A stretch of DNA of 34,374 bases from an uncultured Roseobacter sp. (GCF_947496515.1 NZ_CANMDB010000019.1:1-34374); one strand, 5' to 3'; positions 1-8,006 are shown, counted from the stretch's first letter. Notes: generated by a model from the sequence alone, not told the origin. Program-made: numbers and translations.

Positions 1-221
1 AAAGCCGCCCGCGCTTTCCTCCTTGTCAGATTTATCGCCGCTGCAGCTCACGCTGACAGCAGCCACAAACCTTAGACAAAGTGTGAATTCGCCGCAACTG
101 CACCAATGTCCGCATTTAAGTTTATCTTTCCGCAATCTTACCAAATTAACGATTTGGCAGATGCCTAGACGTACGTACCTGATATGAAACCAACCTCGGG
201 AGCGCGATTGAATCTCACTAC
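1..221. other. Window edge, no gene seen
   Basis: AT-richer non-coding stretch downstream of the minus-strand XRE regulator gene. I see no open frame with a credible start, no strong hairpin followed by a T-run, and no RNA gene. Confidence 0.4.
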
Positions 222-974
222 TTAGTTCGCGGCAAGCCGCTCAAATAACTGGGCCGTTGCTTCATCTATCGGGTAGTAGAGTTCGATCTTCAAATCGTCC
301 AAGAACAAGTCTTGGGGTGTCCCAAACTGTGAGATTGTTGCAAACATCGAAAGCCGCTGATCTCCCATCTTCAGAATCGTCGGCATGACTGGACTGGAGG
401 CTGGTTCATGTGAGGCAGCTGCAGCCGTCAAATATCGGATCGCTTCTGTAAACTCTGGAATGCCGCCTTGTGCGGCGCTTTCGGTGCGCAGGCGAAGTGA
501 TGCCTGATGCGCTACTTCAGGCCAATTCTCGACGACCTGTTGCAGTATGTCCGACATCATCAGATCCAAAAGACTTCCACCAACACCAACGCCGAAAGGC
601 GCGAACAGCGCGATTGCTGCTGGATTTGCCTGACGGATGGTCCAGCGGCGATCAACAGCCAAACCCGGGTATGGCATGTGACGGTCCAATTGGCGCGAAA
701 CAGCGCTCCGGATCGGTGCCATCGCCTCATCATTCCAGTCCCGCGCATCGTACCGAACGGCAAAACCGGCATCGGTCAGCATTTGGTTGCGCGCATCCAG
801 CGGTAGTTCCAGCGCTTCTCCCAATCGCACGACCATCTCTCGGCTCGGCCGTGCGCGCCCGGTCTCTAAGAATGACAAATGCCGAGCGGAAATATCAGCC
901 TGCATCGCAAGCTCAAGCTGGCTGTACCGCCTCGCTGCACGCCAAGTCTTAAGTGTCGTGGAGAAGTCGTTCAT
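222..974 (-). CDS. XRE-family regulator with MmyB-like ligand domain
   Basis: A 250-residue DNA-binding regulator. Residues about 8-62 form a Cro/C1-type helix-turn-helix (WRAARRYSQLELAMQADIS, then HLSFLETGRARPS), the usual N-terminal signature of this family. Residues about 90-245 match the MmyB-like, PAS-like domain (MPYPGLAVDRRWTIRQANPA, then LFLDDLKIELYYPIDEAT), which in this family is thought to bind a small ligand. Its length is normal for the family. The gene diverges from the two-gene membrane operon at 1083-1867, and the 108-bp gap holds a 25-bp imperfect palindrome, so it probably represses itself and that operon (inference). The ligand is unknown. A GAAGAG ribosome-binding site precedes the ATG. 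Confidence 0.9.
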   Translation of the reverse strand: MNDFSTTLKTWRAARRYSQLELAMQADISARHLSFLETGRARPSREMVVRLGEALELPLDARNQMLTDAGFAVRYDARDWNDEAMAPIRSAVSRQLDRHMPYPGLAVDRRWTIRQANPAAIALFAPFGVGVGGSLLDLMMSDILQQVVENWPEVAHQASLRLRTESAAQGGIPEFTEAIRYLTAAAASHEPASSPVMPTILKMGDQRLSMFATISQFGTPQDLFLDDLKIELYYPIDEATAQLFERLAAN

Positions 975-1003
975 GGCTCTTCATACCGCAATCATATCAA
1001 CTG

Positions 1004-1028
1004 CGCACTTACCTCCAAGGTAATTGCG
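1004..1028. promoter_or_regulatory. Operator-like 25-bp palindrome
   Basis: The arms CGCACTTACCT (1004-1014) and AGGTAATTGCG (1018-1028) are complementary at 10 of 11 positions around a CCA centre. The site lies between the divergent XRE regulator and the membrane-protein operon, 30-54 bp from the regulator start. It is the best candidate binding site for that regulator. Binding itself is inferred. Confidence 0.55.
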
Positions 1029-1082
1029 AGTATGGCGCTGACTTCGCTACGACGTCCTTGTCTTATTCAGGAGGAGCCCGTC

Positions 1083-1535
1083 ATGGCGTCGCATTCAGCA
1101 CATAAGCGATGGCTCAAAATATCTGCGTTGGTCATCGGTTTCTTCGGCCCTGCGCTGACCCTCGGAACAATTCCAGCGACCAATGAGCTTGCACGCCTTG
1201 GTCTCGATATCTTGACCTGGCCGGTAGATGGATTTCCCTCCTATAGCTCCGAGGAAATTCGGTTCCTCTCAGCGTTGACCGGTGGGTTCCTTGTGGGCTG
1301 GGGTGTCACCATCTGGATGCTATCCTCGTTGGTTTATGACACGGCACCTGAAGCGGTGCGAAGATCGGTGCTGTACGGTGCTCTCGCGTGGTTCTTTGTG
1401 GACAGCTTCGGCTCGATCACATCGGGACATTGGCCGAACGCGCTTTGGAACGTACTTGTCCTCTTGATGGTCGTTGGCCCGATGTGGCGGCCCGCGGACC
1501 CGACAAGCCTTAACCGAGAAGGAATACACTCATGA
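1083..1535 (+). CDS. Hypothetical membrane protein, first gene of pair
   Basis: A 150-residue protein of unknown function. The start is set by a strong AGGAGG ribosome-binding site (TTCAGGAGGAGCCC) before ATG 1083; the open frame runs further upstream but has no such site there. Hydrophobic segments lie at about residues 12-30 (SALVIGFFGPALTLG), 58-80 (LSALTGGFLVGWGVTIWML), 95-110 and 118-136 (WNVLVLLMVVGP), so about four membrane spans are likely. Its last codons overlap the next gene by 4 bp, which indicates translational coupling. It diverges from the MmyB-type regulator and is likely under its control. I do not recognise a family with known function. Confidence 0.8.
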   Translation: MASHSAHKRWLKISALVIGFFGPALTLGTIPATNELARLGLDILTWPVDGFPSYSSEEIRFLSALTGGFLVGWGVTIWMLSSLVYDTAPEAVRRSVLYGALAWFFVDSFGSITSGHWPNALWNVLVLLMVVGPMWRPADPTSLNREGIHS

Positions 1536-1867
1536 CCGGACTTCGCTATACCCTCATTGCCATGACGGTCCTGATCGTTGTGTTCACCGCAGCAGCAATT
1601 GCCAATGGCGGTATCAACTTGATCACGCCGTTCCTGATGCCGATCCTTGCGCTCAGTTGGCAAGGCCAGTTCAATATCGACTTCGCCTGTTACCTTGTTC
1701 TGTCAGGCATCTGGATGGCGTGGCGGGGTGGCTTCAGCGGTGGCAGCATAGCTCTTGGAATGCTAGCGCCACCGCTCGGTATTTTGTTCTTCGCGCCCTA
1801 TCTGATTTATCTGGCAGGCAAGTCGAACGGCGATCCACGCCGGCTTCTATTGGGCGTGCATGCCTGA
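1532..1867 (+). CDS. Hypothetical small membrane protein, second gene of pair
   Basis: A 111-residue integral membrane protein with hydrophobic segments at about residues 5-25 (YTLIAMTVLIVVFTAAAIA), 28-45, 50-66 and 75-97 (GMLAPPLGILFFAPYLIYLA). The final residues KSNGDPRRLLLGVHA are probably cytoplasmic. The start codon overlaps the stop of the upstream membrane protein (ATGA), so both are one operon and may form a complex. I see no catalytic motif and no recognised family. A transport or envelope-homeostasis role would be a guess. Confidence 0.8.
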   Translation: MTGLRYTLIAMTVLIVVFTAAAIANGGINLITPFLMPILALSWQGQFNIDFACYLVLSGIWMAWRGGFSGGSIALGMLAPPLGILFFAPYLIYLAGKSNGDPRRLLLGVHA

Positions 1868-1950
1868 ATGCTCGGAAAAGCGACGTTGCAGGACAAGGAA
1901 TTCAGTTGCAGCGAATGTACCAATTGTCACAAATTCGTAGCGATTTGACG

Positions 1951-2463
1951 CTATCGCCTACGTCGATGCAGATCGCGCAGCGTTATCCCGTCTATGATCG
2001 CAACCATTGCCTCGTCCACGCGACGTTGTTCAGTCGAGGCTGTCTTTGCCGAGAAGACGTGGTTGGTGAACATCCGCTTCTTTCCAGCAGTAAGCTTGTC
2101 CCATTGCGCCGAAGCAGTATCGTCTGAGTTCAACGCAGCCGTCAAAGCGGCAGGCACATTCACGTAATCCTGATCATCGATCCGGAACCGCATTTCGACC
2201 TCGTCGCCGACATCAAGCCCAGTGTTGGCCTTGATGTCGGGCGAGAGAATGAAGTAGCGCCGTCCGTCGCCCACCGGCATCCATGCACCACGTACCGGCA
2301 CATCCGCAATCTCACCTTCGACCCGAAGTCGCGGATATGTCTTGAATGGAAGTTCGGTTTCGAAACGTGGTGGCATGAACAACACCTTGTAGGTGATTAT
2401 TCGCGACTTCCCGACACCATGAAGTGCAATCTCGCCGACGAAGTCGTGGGTGAAGTAACTCAT
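1951..2463 (-). CDS. YdeI/OmpD-associated-like protein with DUF1905 domain
   Basis: A 170-residue soluble protein. Residues about 25-90 resemble the DUF1905 beta-barrel domain (RLRVEGEIADVPVRGAWMPV, then GLDVGDEVEMRFRID). Residues about 100-160 match the YdeI/OmpD-associated C-terminal helix bundle (PAALTAALNSDDTASAQWDK, then TSTEQRRVDEAMVAI). Members are often labelled bacteriocin-protection or DUF1905 proteins, and their biochemical role is not settled. The start lies 7 bp after the SRPBCC gene, so the two form an operon divergent from a MarR regulator. Confidence 0.8.
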   Translation of the reverse strand: MSYFTHDFVGEIALHGVGKSRIITYKVLFMPPRFETELPFKTYPRLRVEGEIADVPVRGAWMPVGDGRRYFILSPDIKANTGLDVGDEVEMRFRIDDQDYVNVPAALTAALNSDDTASAQWDKLTAGKKRMFTNHVFSAKTASTEQRRVDEAMVAIIDGITLRDLHRRRR

Positions 2464-2470
2464 GCCCGGA

Positions 2471-3070
2471 TCACGCCGCCTGCTTGTTATGTTCGTAAGG
2501 GTTCACGCCTTGAGGCGGCCGTCCGACAGGCGCCCCATTGACATCGCGATGCGGTGGCTCCGAGAAGGCTTTAAGCCCGGCCAGGTCTTTGCGGTGCATC
2601 TCTCGCGTCCACTTTGTAAGACCTGCGAACTTCCAAATCGCGTTGAAAGGGCGCGGCAGCTCATTGACGAAGTGGGCAAGGACGCGGGTACGTTCTTCGC
2701 CCTCGGAACGAAGTTCGAACGTAAGTTTCGGCTTATGTGGAGGTCCAGGGCCAACAAGAGTGAGGACGACTTCTTCGTTCTCTTTCAGACGCACAACTTC
2801 CTGATACCCGACCCGTTTGCCTTTGGTGAAGAACACCGTCTTCGCGCCTGTTTCGCCGTCCGCGCCTTCGACAGTACAGGTTGATTTGGTCTCTTTCGGC
2901 CAAGCCGACCAACGCATCAGGTGCTCTTGAAGGCGTATATCATCATAGACGTCGCTAATGCGCGCATCGACCGTGATCTCTTCGGTGTACTCCACTTTTG
3001 TGGGCGCGGCTGCGGACAAAAGGGCAATAAGGGCGACCAGCCCTAGCAGGACATAAAGCGCGATTTCCAT
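2471..3070 (-). CDS. SRPBCC-fold (polyketide cyclase-like) protein, membrane-anchored
   Basis: A 199-residue protein. Residues 1-22 are one hydrophobic segment (MEIALYVLLGLVALIALLSA), probably an anchor. Residues about 28-165 have the START/SRPBCC pattern: an opening strand VEYTEEITVDARISDVYDDI, then LMRWSAWPKE, then EVVRLKENEEVVLTL, and a C-terminal helix. This fold binds hydrophobic ligands; the ligand here is unknown. A GGAGA ribosome-binding site precedes the ATG. It is the first gene of an operon with the DUF1905 protein, and its promoter region is crowded with CAAGT/ACTTG palindromes, so control by the divergent MarR protein is likely. Confidence 0.8.
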   Translation of the reverse strand: MEIALYVLLGLVALIALLSAAAPTKVEYTEEITVDARISDVYDDIRLQEHLMRWSAWPKETKSTCTVEGADGETGAKTVFFTKGKRVGYQEVVRLKENEEVVLTLVGPGPPHKPKLTFELRSEGEERTRVLAHFVNELPRPFNAIWKFAGLTKWTREMHRKDLAGLKAFSEPPHRDVNGAPVGRPPQGVNPYEHNKQAA

Positions 3071-3094
3071 CTAAGTCTCCACGGTTCTTGCGTT

Positions 3095-3142
3095 CAAGTT
3101 TCACTTGGGCGATGATCTATGTCAAGTAACTTGATTGTCAAG
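3095..3142. promoter_or_regulatory. MarR-type operator cluster
   Basis: Three palindromes share the half-site CAAG(T): CAAGT-TTC-ACTTG at 3095-3107, TCAAGT-A-ACTTGA at 3122-3134 and CTTGA-TTG-TCAAG at 3130-3142. The last two overlap. On the minus strand they contain TTGACA elements usable as -35 boxes for the SRPBCC gene. The arrangement fits repression by the adjacent MarR-family protein; protein binding is inferred. Confidence 0.6.
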
Positions 3143-3159
3143 CTAAATGGATCATACCG

Positions 3160-3615
3160 ATGCCATCTATCGAAGAGACGACGCCTCGAGACCTCGTCGC
3201 GGCGTGCCGTAGATTGTATGCGAGCATTGACCGCCTCGACACCAAGGCTGCTAATACAGTCGGGGTCAGCCGAAACGATTTGCGGTGTTTGAACATTCTT
3301 GCCGATGCGCCGGTTAAGCCGAGCACAATCGCAGCCGAGTTGGGCTTAACCACCGGGTCCGTTACGACCTTGCTCGACCGATTGGAGAAAGCAAACCTGG
3401 CGACGCGCGAACGTGATCCGGACGACCGGCGCGGGATCATCGTCCATCCGACACCGTACCTCTTCGAAACCCTTGGGCCGATCTATTCCGGCGTCGCGAG
3501 AGAAATCGAGCGTATCGCAGCCGAATATTCTTCGGCTGAACGAAAAGCAGCTGTGAAGCATCTCGATGACGCCTCTTCTGCATATGAAGTCGTTACATCC
3601 ACTGGAGATGAATAG
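3160..3615 (+). CDS. MarR-family transcriptional regulator
   Basis: A 151-residue regulator of normal MarR length. A winged helix-turn-helix spans about residues 38-105: NDLRCLNILADAPVKPSTIA, then ELGLTTGSVTTLLDRLEKAN, then the wing RERDPDDRRGIIVHPT, the family's signature. Flanking helices (residues 5-35 and 115-150) provide the dimer interface. It diverges from the SRPBCC/DUF1905 operon, with clustered palindromes in the 89-bp gap, so autoregulation plus repression of that operon is expected. Such proteins often respond to small phenolic or oxidative signals; the effector here is not evident. No strong ribosome-binding site is visible. Confidence 0.92.
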   Translation: MPSIEETTPRDLVAACRRLYASIDRLDTKAANTVGVSRNDLRCLNILADAPVKPSTIAAELGLTTGSVTTLLDRLEKANLATRERDPDDRRGIIVHPTPYLFETLGPIYSGVAREIERIAAEYSSAERKAAVKHLDDASSAYEVVTSTGDE

Positions 3616-3906
3616 CGGTCATCCGCGCTGATGCAGCATTTGGTAGGTCTGGGCTCCTTACCGCCGTTAGATCGTTCGCAGCATTTTGCCAGCCGGGTGC
3701 CGATACCCTGGCAGTTGGCGGCCCAAACCAGCCGTTCATCGCGAGATAAGTTGCCGCATTGCAGCTTCCCCAAAGCGGAAGTTGATCGATTGCGCAGCAT
3801 TTCCAACATTAACGTACACTCATTGGATAAAACGAACTCGTGCAAGCGCAGCTTCAACTATTGCCACGCGACCTTACTTGCTCCGGGTTCGGCGCTTTTG
3901 CACCTG
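3616..3906. other. Convergent intergenic region, no gene
   Basis: A 291-bp gap between the convergent MarR and LysR genes, without a credible gene. It holds three copies of the 9-mer GCAGCATTT at 3633, 3678 and 3794, each in a slightly different context. It may be a decayed dispersed repeat, which is speculative. No clear terminator hairpin was found. Confidence 0.4.
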
Positions 3907-4821
3907 TTAATCGCCACCACTTCGGCGCTTCGCAACGTCTGACAGACCCCGGGCCAACAGGTCGAATACGATACGGATGCGGCGGCTGGTCTGTAACTCC
4001 CGGTGAGTGACAAGCCAGACAGGGAACTCCAGAGAAGGGAAGCCCGGTAGAACCTTCTCGACGGCAGGCTCGGCGTCACCGAGGGCTTCAGGCTGCATGG
4101 AAACGCCGTAGCCCGCTTTCAACAACTCCCACGCCACGATGCCGTTCGCGCTCGACATGACGAAGCTCTCCGGGCGGACGGGTACGCCCATGTTGTGCAG
4201 CGGGGCCATCAGGCGTTCCGGATCGGCATTGCCGACGAAATCATGGTCGGCAATGTCGCGGGCCGTGCGCGGGCGGCCCGCCCTGTTGAGATAGTCCGAC
4301 GCGGCATAGAGGTTGGCGCGAAAGTCGCCCAAGTGCCGTGCGATCAGGTCTGGCTGATCTGGGCGGACGTGGCGTATCGCGATGTCCGCCTCGCGCTGCG
4401 TCAAATTCTGCATCTCACTCGACGCAAGAATGCGGACGCGGATGCCCGGCGCCATCTGTCTCAACGGCTTGAGCACGCCCGGCAGGATCGCTGCTGACAA
4501 GAGGTCCGTTCCCGTGACCGTGACCTCTCCGGTGACATCCTGAGATTTACCGTCGGCCACCATCGAGATGAGCGTCGCAGCCTCGCCCATCGTGCGCATG
4601 TGATCAATCAGGTCGCGCCCTGCTTCCGTCAAAGTAAGACCACGGACGCTGCGTTCTACCAGCGTGACGCCAAGTGCCTCCTCCAACGCACCGATCTGCC
4701 GTCCTATCGTCGGCTGCGTTGTCTTCAGTACGCGCGCCGCGCCGCTGAACGAGCCTTCCTCCGCTGTCGCGAGGAAGGCGCGCACCTGGTTCCAGTCGAA
4801 GGAGACGGCCTGCCAGTTCAT
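3907..4821 (-). CDS. LysR-family transcriptional regulator
   Basis: A 304-residue regulator with the classic LysR layout. An N-terminal winged helix-turn-helix spans about residues 9-66 (WNQVRAFLATAEEGSFSGAA, then KTTQPTIGRQIGALEEALG, then LVERSVRGLTLTEAG). A periplasmic-binding-protein-like effector domain follows from about residue 92 to 295 (GEVTVTGTDLLSAAILPGV). The length is standard. It diverges from the methyltransferase/DUF2306/DUF6326-like operon, its probable target. A TATAC-N4-GTATA palindrome (4821-4834) touches its start codon, and a 19-bp dyad sits in the shared gap. No convincing Shine-Dalgarno sequence is visible. The effector is unknown. Confidence 0.92.
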   Translation of the reverse strand: MNWQAVSFDWNQVRAFLATAEEGSFSGAARVLKTTQPTIGRQIGALEEALGVTLVERSVRGLTLTEAGRDLIDHMRTMGEAATLISMVADGKSQDVTGEVTVTGTDLLSAAILPGVLKPLRQMAPGIRVRILASSEMQNLTQREADIAIRHVRPDQPDLIARHLGDFRANLYAASDYLNRAGRPRTARDIADHDFVGNADPERLMAPLHNMGVPVRPESFVMSSANGIVAWELLKAGYGVSMQPEALGDAEPAVEKVLPGFPSLEFPVWLVTHRELQTSRRIRIVFDLLARGLSDVAKRRSGGD

Positions 4822-4896
4822 ATACCAGCGTATAGCAGATGGACGAATTTAGGCAATCGACCTTTCATGAGCGCATGGATGATACCGGCTGCGAAA

Positions 4897-4915
4897 CGAG
4901 ATCGGCCCGGTCTCG
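4897..4915. promoter_or_regulatory. Operator-like dyad upstream of methyltransferase operon
   Basis: The arms CGAGATCGG and CCGGTCTCG flank a single C and are complementary at 8 of 9 positions. The site lies 75 bp from the LysR start and 96 bp from the methyltransferase start. It could bind LysR or another regulator. Confidence 0.4.
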
Positions 4916-5010
4916 GCAACCGAAAGCGACACAATGTATTCCCCAGTTTCTTACGACTGGCCCATCCGCGCTGCTTCAAACCTGAAGTGCAACACGCAAA
5001 GGAAACCGAC

Positions 5011-5631
5011 ATGACTGCCCAAGCCTTCTGGGACCGGCATGCGCCCAAGTACGCAAAAAAGCCCATCGCCGATGTCACCGCCTACGAAGAAAAGCTGGAA
5101 TGCGTCACTGCGCTTCTTCGATCGACCGATCGCGTTCTTGAAATCGGCTGCGGGACAGGCGGCACGGCGAGTAAGATCGCGCCTGTCGTCGCTCATGTGA
5201 CCGCAACCGACCTCTCTGCCGAGATGATCCGGATCGCCCGGTCACGATCAGGCGGAGATGCCGCGGGAACACCAGAATTTCTTCAGGCGGAGGCGGCGCA
5301 ACACATTCCTGGCCAACCGTTCGAGGTCATTTGCGCGTTCAGCCTGCTTCACCTGGTGGATGACATACCCACCGTGCTGGATGCAGCATTCCACCAAATG
5401 AAACCCGGCGGTCACTTCATATCAAAAACGGTTTGTCTGAAGGACGCGCCGCGCTGGATGCGAGCCATGGTTCGCGTGCTCATGGCCGTGCGGATCGCGC
5501 CTAATGTGATCATCTTGAGTCGCGCTGAATTGACGCGGCACCTGATCCGGGCCGGGTTCAAAATCGAGCAGACGCGGTACTTCGGAAAGAACCGACTGAG
5601 CCCCTTTATCGTCGCGCGCAAGCCCGCCTGA
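5011..5631 (+). CDS. Class I SAM-dependent methyltransferase
   Basis: A 206-residue enzyme of the Methyltransf_11/25 type. SAM-binding motif I is RVLEIGCGTGGTASKIA (about residues 44-60), followed by the acidic end of strand 2 at TATDLSAEMI and the post-motif FEVICAFSLLHLVDD, typical of ubiE-like small-molecule methyltransferases. The C-terminal half carries a helical lid. The open frame extends upstream, but ATG 5011 fits the family N-terminus (AFWDRHAPKYAKKPI) and has AAAGGAAA in front of it. It is the first gene of a likely operon with DUF2306 and DUF6326-like genes, divergent from the LysR regulator. The methyl acceptor is unknown. Confidence 0.88.
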   Translation: MTAQAFWDRHAPKYAKKPIADVTAYEEKLECVTALLRSTDRVLEIGCGTGGTASKIAPVVAHVTATDLSAEMIRIARSRSGGDAAGTPEFLQAEAAQHIPGQPFEVICAFSLLHLVDDIPTVLDAAFHQMKPGGHFISKTVCLKDAPRWMRAMVRVLMAVRIAPNVIILSRAELTRHLIRAGFKIEQTRYFGKNRLSPFIVARKPA

Positions 5632-5664
5632 GGCAGACCGCACCTTATTCTGAGAGACCGAAGC

Positions 5665-6321
5665 ATGCACTTAATCAGCCGTCGCGAATGGGCGTTTCTT
5701 GCCCTCGTGTTCCTCTACTCTTTCATTCCGGCAGTCGTCGGGCTGGTCCGGCTTCCGGAACTTCTCGGCGCTCCGGCGATCATCCCGCCGAACCCGCGTG
5801 CGGTGATCGATCCCCTCCCGATCACATTGCATATCCTCGGCAGTTCAGTTTTCTGCCTTGTGGGGGCTGTGCAGTTCCTGCCGAGCCTGAGGCGCTACCG
5901 CCCCGCCCTGCACAGGACCCTCGGGCGGATCGTGGCGGCAGCGGGATGCGTCAGCGCACTCACCGGTCTCTGGATGACCGTGGCCTATGCATTTCCCGAC
6001 GCCCTGCAGGGACCACTGCTTTATGGGGCGAGGGTCACGCTTAGCCTCTCGATGGTCGCTCTCATCGCATGGGCTGTTGTCGCGATCCGGTCGCGAGACG
6101 TCGCCGCGCACCGCGCCGCGATGCTGCGCGCCTATGCCCTCGGCCAAGGGGCCTCAACGCAGACCGCGCTCTTTCTCGTCGCAATTGCCCTCTTTGACAC
6201 CGAACTGCAGGGATTTTCGCGAGACCTCCTGATGGTTGGGGCGTGGGCCATCAACCTTGCGATTGCGGAACTCCTGATCCGCCGCGCCTTTGCGGCGCGC
6301 ACATCCGGTGCCGTGATCTGA
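5665..6321 (+). CDS. DUF2306 family membrane protein
   Basis: A 218-residue integral membrane protein. Hydrophobic spans lie at about residues 9-27 (WAFLALVFLYSFIPAVVGL), 52-72, 86-106 (IVAAAGCVSALTGLWMTV), 120-142, 155-175 and 183-205. The conserved polar stretch between spans (PSLRRYRPALHRTLGRI, then RAAMLRAYALGQGASTQ) matches the DUF2306 pattern, in which His/Arg residues sit near the membrane face. No enzymatic function is established for the family. It starts 33 bp after the methyltransferase stop, so it is probably co-transcribed. Confidence 0.78.
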   Translation: MHLISRREWAFLALVFLYSFIPAVVGLVRLPELLGAPAIIPPNPRAVIDPLPITLHILGSSVFCLVGAVQFLPSLRRYRPALHRTLGRIVAAAGCVSALTGLWMTVAYAFPDALQGPLLYGARVTLSLSMVALIAWAVVAIRSRDVAAHRAAMLRAYALGQGASTQTALFLVAIALFDTELQGFSRDLLMVGAWAINLAIAELLIRRAFAARTSGAVI

Positions 6322-6383
6322 ACTCGGCCGTGTTCCCGGCCTGATACCGGCCAACTCCAGAAACAAAGAAAGAAGACACCGAA

Positions 6384-6803
6384 ATGAGACGGCTCGATCC
6401 CCATATTCTTCTGTCGGCCCTATGGCTGTTCATACTGCTCAACATCATCTTTCGCGACATTCACCAGTTTGTCCTCGCGTCCCATATCGAGATGCTGCTG
6501 ACAGGCCATTACAACGGCATCGAGATCACCGAAGGGCTGATGCTTCTGGGCGGTTTCCTCGTCCAAGTGCCGATTGCGATGGTGCTCTTTTCGTTCCTGC
6601 TAACCCGCAGGATCGGTCGCCCTGTCACCTTTCTTGCAGCGATCATCACGACGGGTACGCTCCTTTCCTCGCCCCCCACCGACATGGATGACACCTTTCA
6701 CCTCGTCATCGAGATCGCGGCTCTAATGGCAATTCTCTGGACCGCATGGATGTGGCCCGAGCACGAACACACCGCGCCGCAATCCGACGCAAGTTCTCCG
6801 TAA
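6384..6803 (+). CDS. DUF6326-like small membrane protein
   Basis: A 139-residue protein with four predicted membrane spans: residues about 10-28 (LLSALWLFILLNIIFRDI), 50-72 (GLMLLGGFLVQVPIAMVLF), 80-97 and 108-124 (LVIEIAALMAILWTAWMW). The opening motif LWLFILLNIIFRDIH and the HLVIEIAA stretch resemble the DUF6326 family, whose function is unknown. It follows the DUF2306 gene by 62 bp in the same direction and likely belongs to that operon. Confidence 0.7.
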   Translation: MRRLDPHILLSALWLFILLNIIFRDIHQFVLASHIEMLLTGHYNGIEITEGLMLLGGFLVQVPIAMVLFSFLLTRRIGRPVTFLAAIITTGTLLSSPPTDMDDTFHLVIEIAALMAILWTAWMWPEHEHTAPQSDASSP

Positions 6804-6853
6804 AAAACGTACGCGCACCGCAGACACGATGAATGAATAATAGGACCAAATAG

Positions 6854-7510
6854 ATGTTGGCAGAAACGCCTTTAGACGATGCGGTTGATCTTTATGACAA
6901 GCTCGCACCTCGATACGACAAACTTCATCATCGCTGGCTGCGTCATGCAGGCGGCGAGGCGCAGGCCGCCCTGGAAGGTCTGGTGCGTGCACTTGCGACG
7001 CCAAATTCGAGTTTTTTGGATGCTGGCTGCGGCACCGGCAACCTGGCACGTAGATTAATTGCCGAGGGCATGCCGCCGAATTTGATGACCCTTCTCGACC
7101 CGTCTGTGGCCATGCTTGCGCGCTGCGCCGACATTCCTGTGCCAAAGATACAAGGACGGTTGGAGTCCTTGCCGTTTGAGGATGGCACCTTCGATCTTGT
7201 GACGTGTGCTTGGGCTCTGGAAACCGTCCCCGATCCCTATCTGGCTTTGACTGAGCTTTGCAGGGTTGTTCGAGCCGGCGGCGCGCTTTGTCTCGCGTTT
7301 TGCGCGGATGAGCCTGCCCGTGGCCTTGCCGACAGCCTAATGCGCCAGGCGCTTTTGTTTCGCGGGACCGGCCGGTTTATGTCCCGCTCCCGATTGATGC
7401 AGGCAATCGAGCGTTTCGAAAATTTTGAAGTGCGGGCAATTCCGAGCCATGGTCCGGCCTCGACCTTACTTGCAAGGCGGTCTGGCACAGCAACCCAGGC
7501 GTCTTGGTAG
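6854..7510 (+). CDS. Class I SAM-dependent methyltransferase
   Basis: A 218-residue methyltransferase distinct from the one at 5011. SAM motif I is FLDAGCGTGNLARRLI (about residues 54-69). The acidic strand-2 residue is in TLLDPSVAML, motif II is GTFDLVTCAWALETVPDP, and motif III is CRVVRAGGALCLAFC, as in ubiE/COQ5-like enzymes. The N-terminal YDKLAPRYDKLHH is the usual substrate-side cap. The substrate cannot be read from the sequence. An AGGACC ribosome-binding site lies about 9 bp before the ATG. It is separated by 50 bp from the upstream membrane gene and may be its own unit. Confidence 0.87.
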   Translation: MLAETPLDDAVDLYDKLAPRYDKLHHRWLRHAGGEAQAALEGLVRALATPNSSFLDAGCGTGNLARRLIAEGMPPNLMTLLDPSVAMLARCADIPVPKIQGRLESLPFEDGTFDLVTCAWALETVPDPYLALTELCRVVRAGGALCLAFCADEPARGLADSLMRQALLFRGTGRFMSRSRLMQAIERFENFEVRAIPSHGPASTLLARRSGTATQASW

Positions 7511-7558
7511 CCGAGCGTAGAGTTGAAAGTGACGCCCACAGAATCACGGAGAGCAAGC

Positions 7559-7930
7559 ATGATCGGATATGTTACCCTCGGAACCAACAACTTCGAGACC
7601 GCGCTGGAATTCTACGATGCCTTGTTTTCGAGTGTGGGTGCAAGCCGCCTTTGGAAACACGGCGACATGGCGGCATGGAGGCGCTCGCGGGCCGAACCTG
7701 CGTTATGCCTTGCTTGTCCATTCAATGGGGAACCTGCAAGCGTTGGAAACGGGGTGATGGTCGCTTTGAAAATGACCAACAGAAAAGCTGTCGATACGAT
7801 TCACGCCAAGTGCCTCGAACTTGGCGGAACAGATGAGGGACCCCTCGGCACACGCGGAGATCATGGTTTCTACGGAGGGTATATCCGAGATCTGGATGGC
7901 AACACACTGAATGCGTATGTCCCGGCGTGA
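7559..7930 (+). CDS. VOC-family (glyoxalase/bleomycin-resistance fold) protein
   Basis: A 123-residue single-domain protein of the vicinal-oxygen-chelate superfamily. It opens with MIGYVTLGTNNFETALEFYD, the usual first beta-alpha unit, and closes with HGFYGGYIRDLDGNTLNAYV, the usual last strand with its RDPDGN-like motif. Length and order match the small fosfomycin/glyoxalase-like members; the substrate is unknown. ATG 7559 is preferred over an upstream start because GGAG precedes it and the family begins there. It lies 48 bp after the methyltransferase. Confidence 0.88.
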   Translation: MIGYVTLGTNNFETALEFYDALFSSVGASRLWKHGDMAAWRRSRAEPALCLACPFNGEPASVGNGVMVALKMTNRKAVDTIHAKCLELGGTDEGPLGTRGDHGFYGGYIRDLDGNTLNAYVPA

Positions 7931-8006
7931 CGCTAGGCAAAGAGTTGGCTGTTGAAATTTCGCGTTCAGAGGACAATGAGCGACGAGCACATCGAAAGAC
8001 GCCGCA

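Noticed and set aside
4600-5010. Upstream extension of the methyltransferase frame
   Set aside because: It overlaps the LysR coding region and the divergent promoter. The family N-terminus and ribosome-binding site support ATG 5011.
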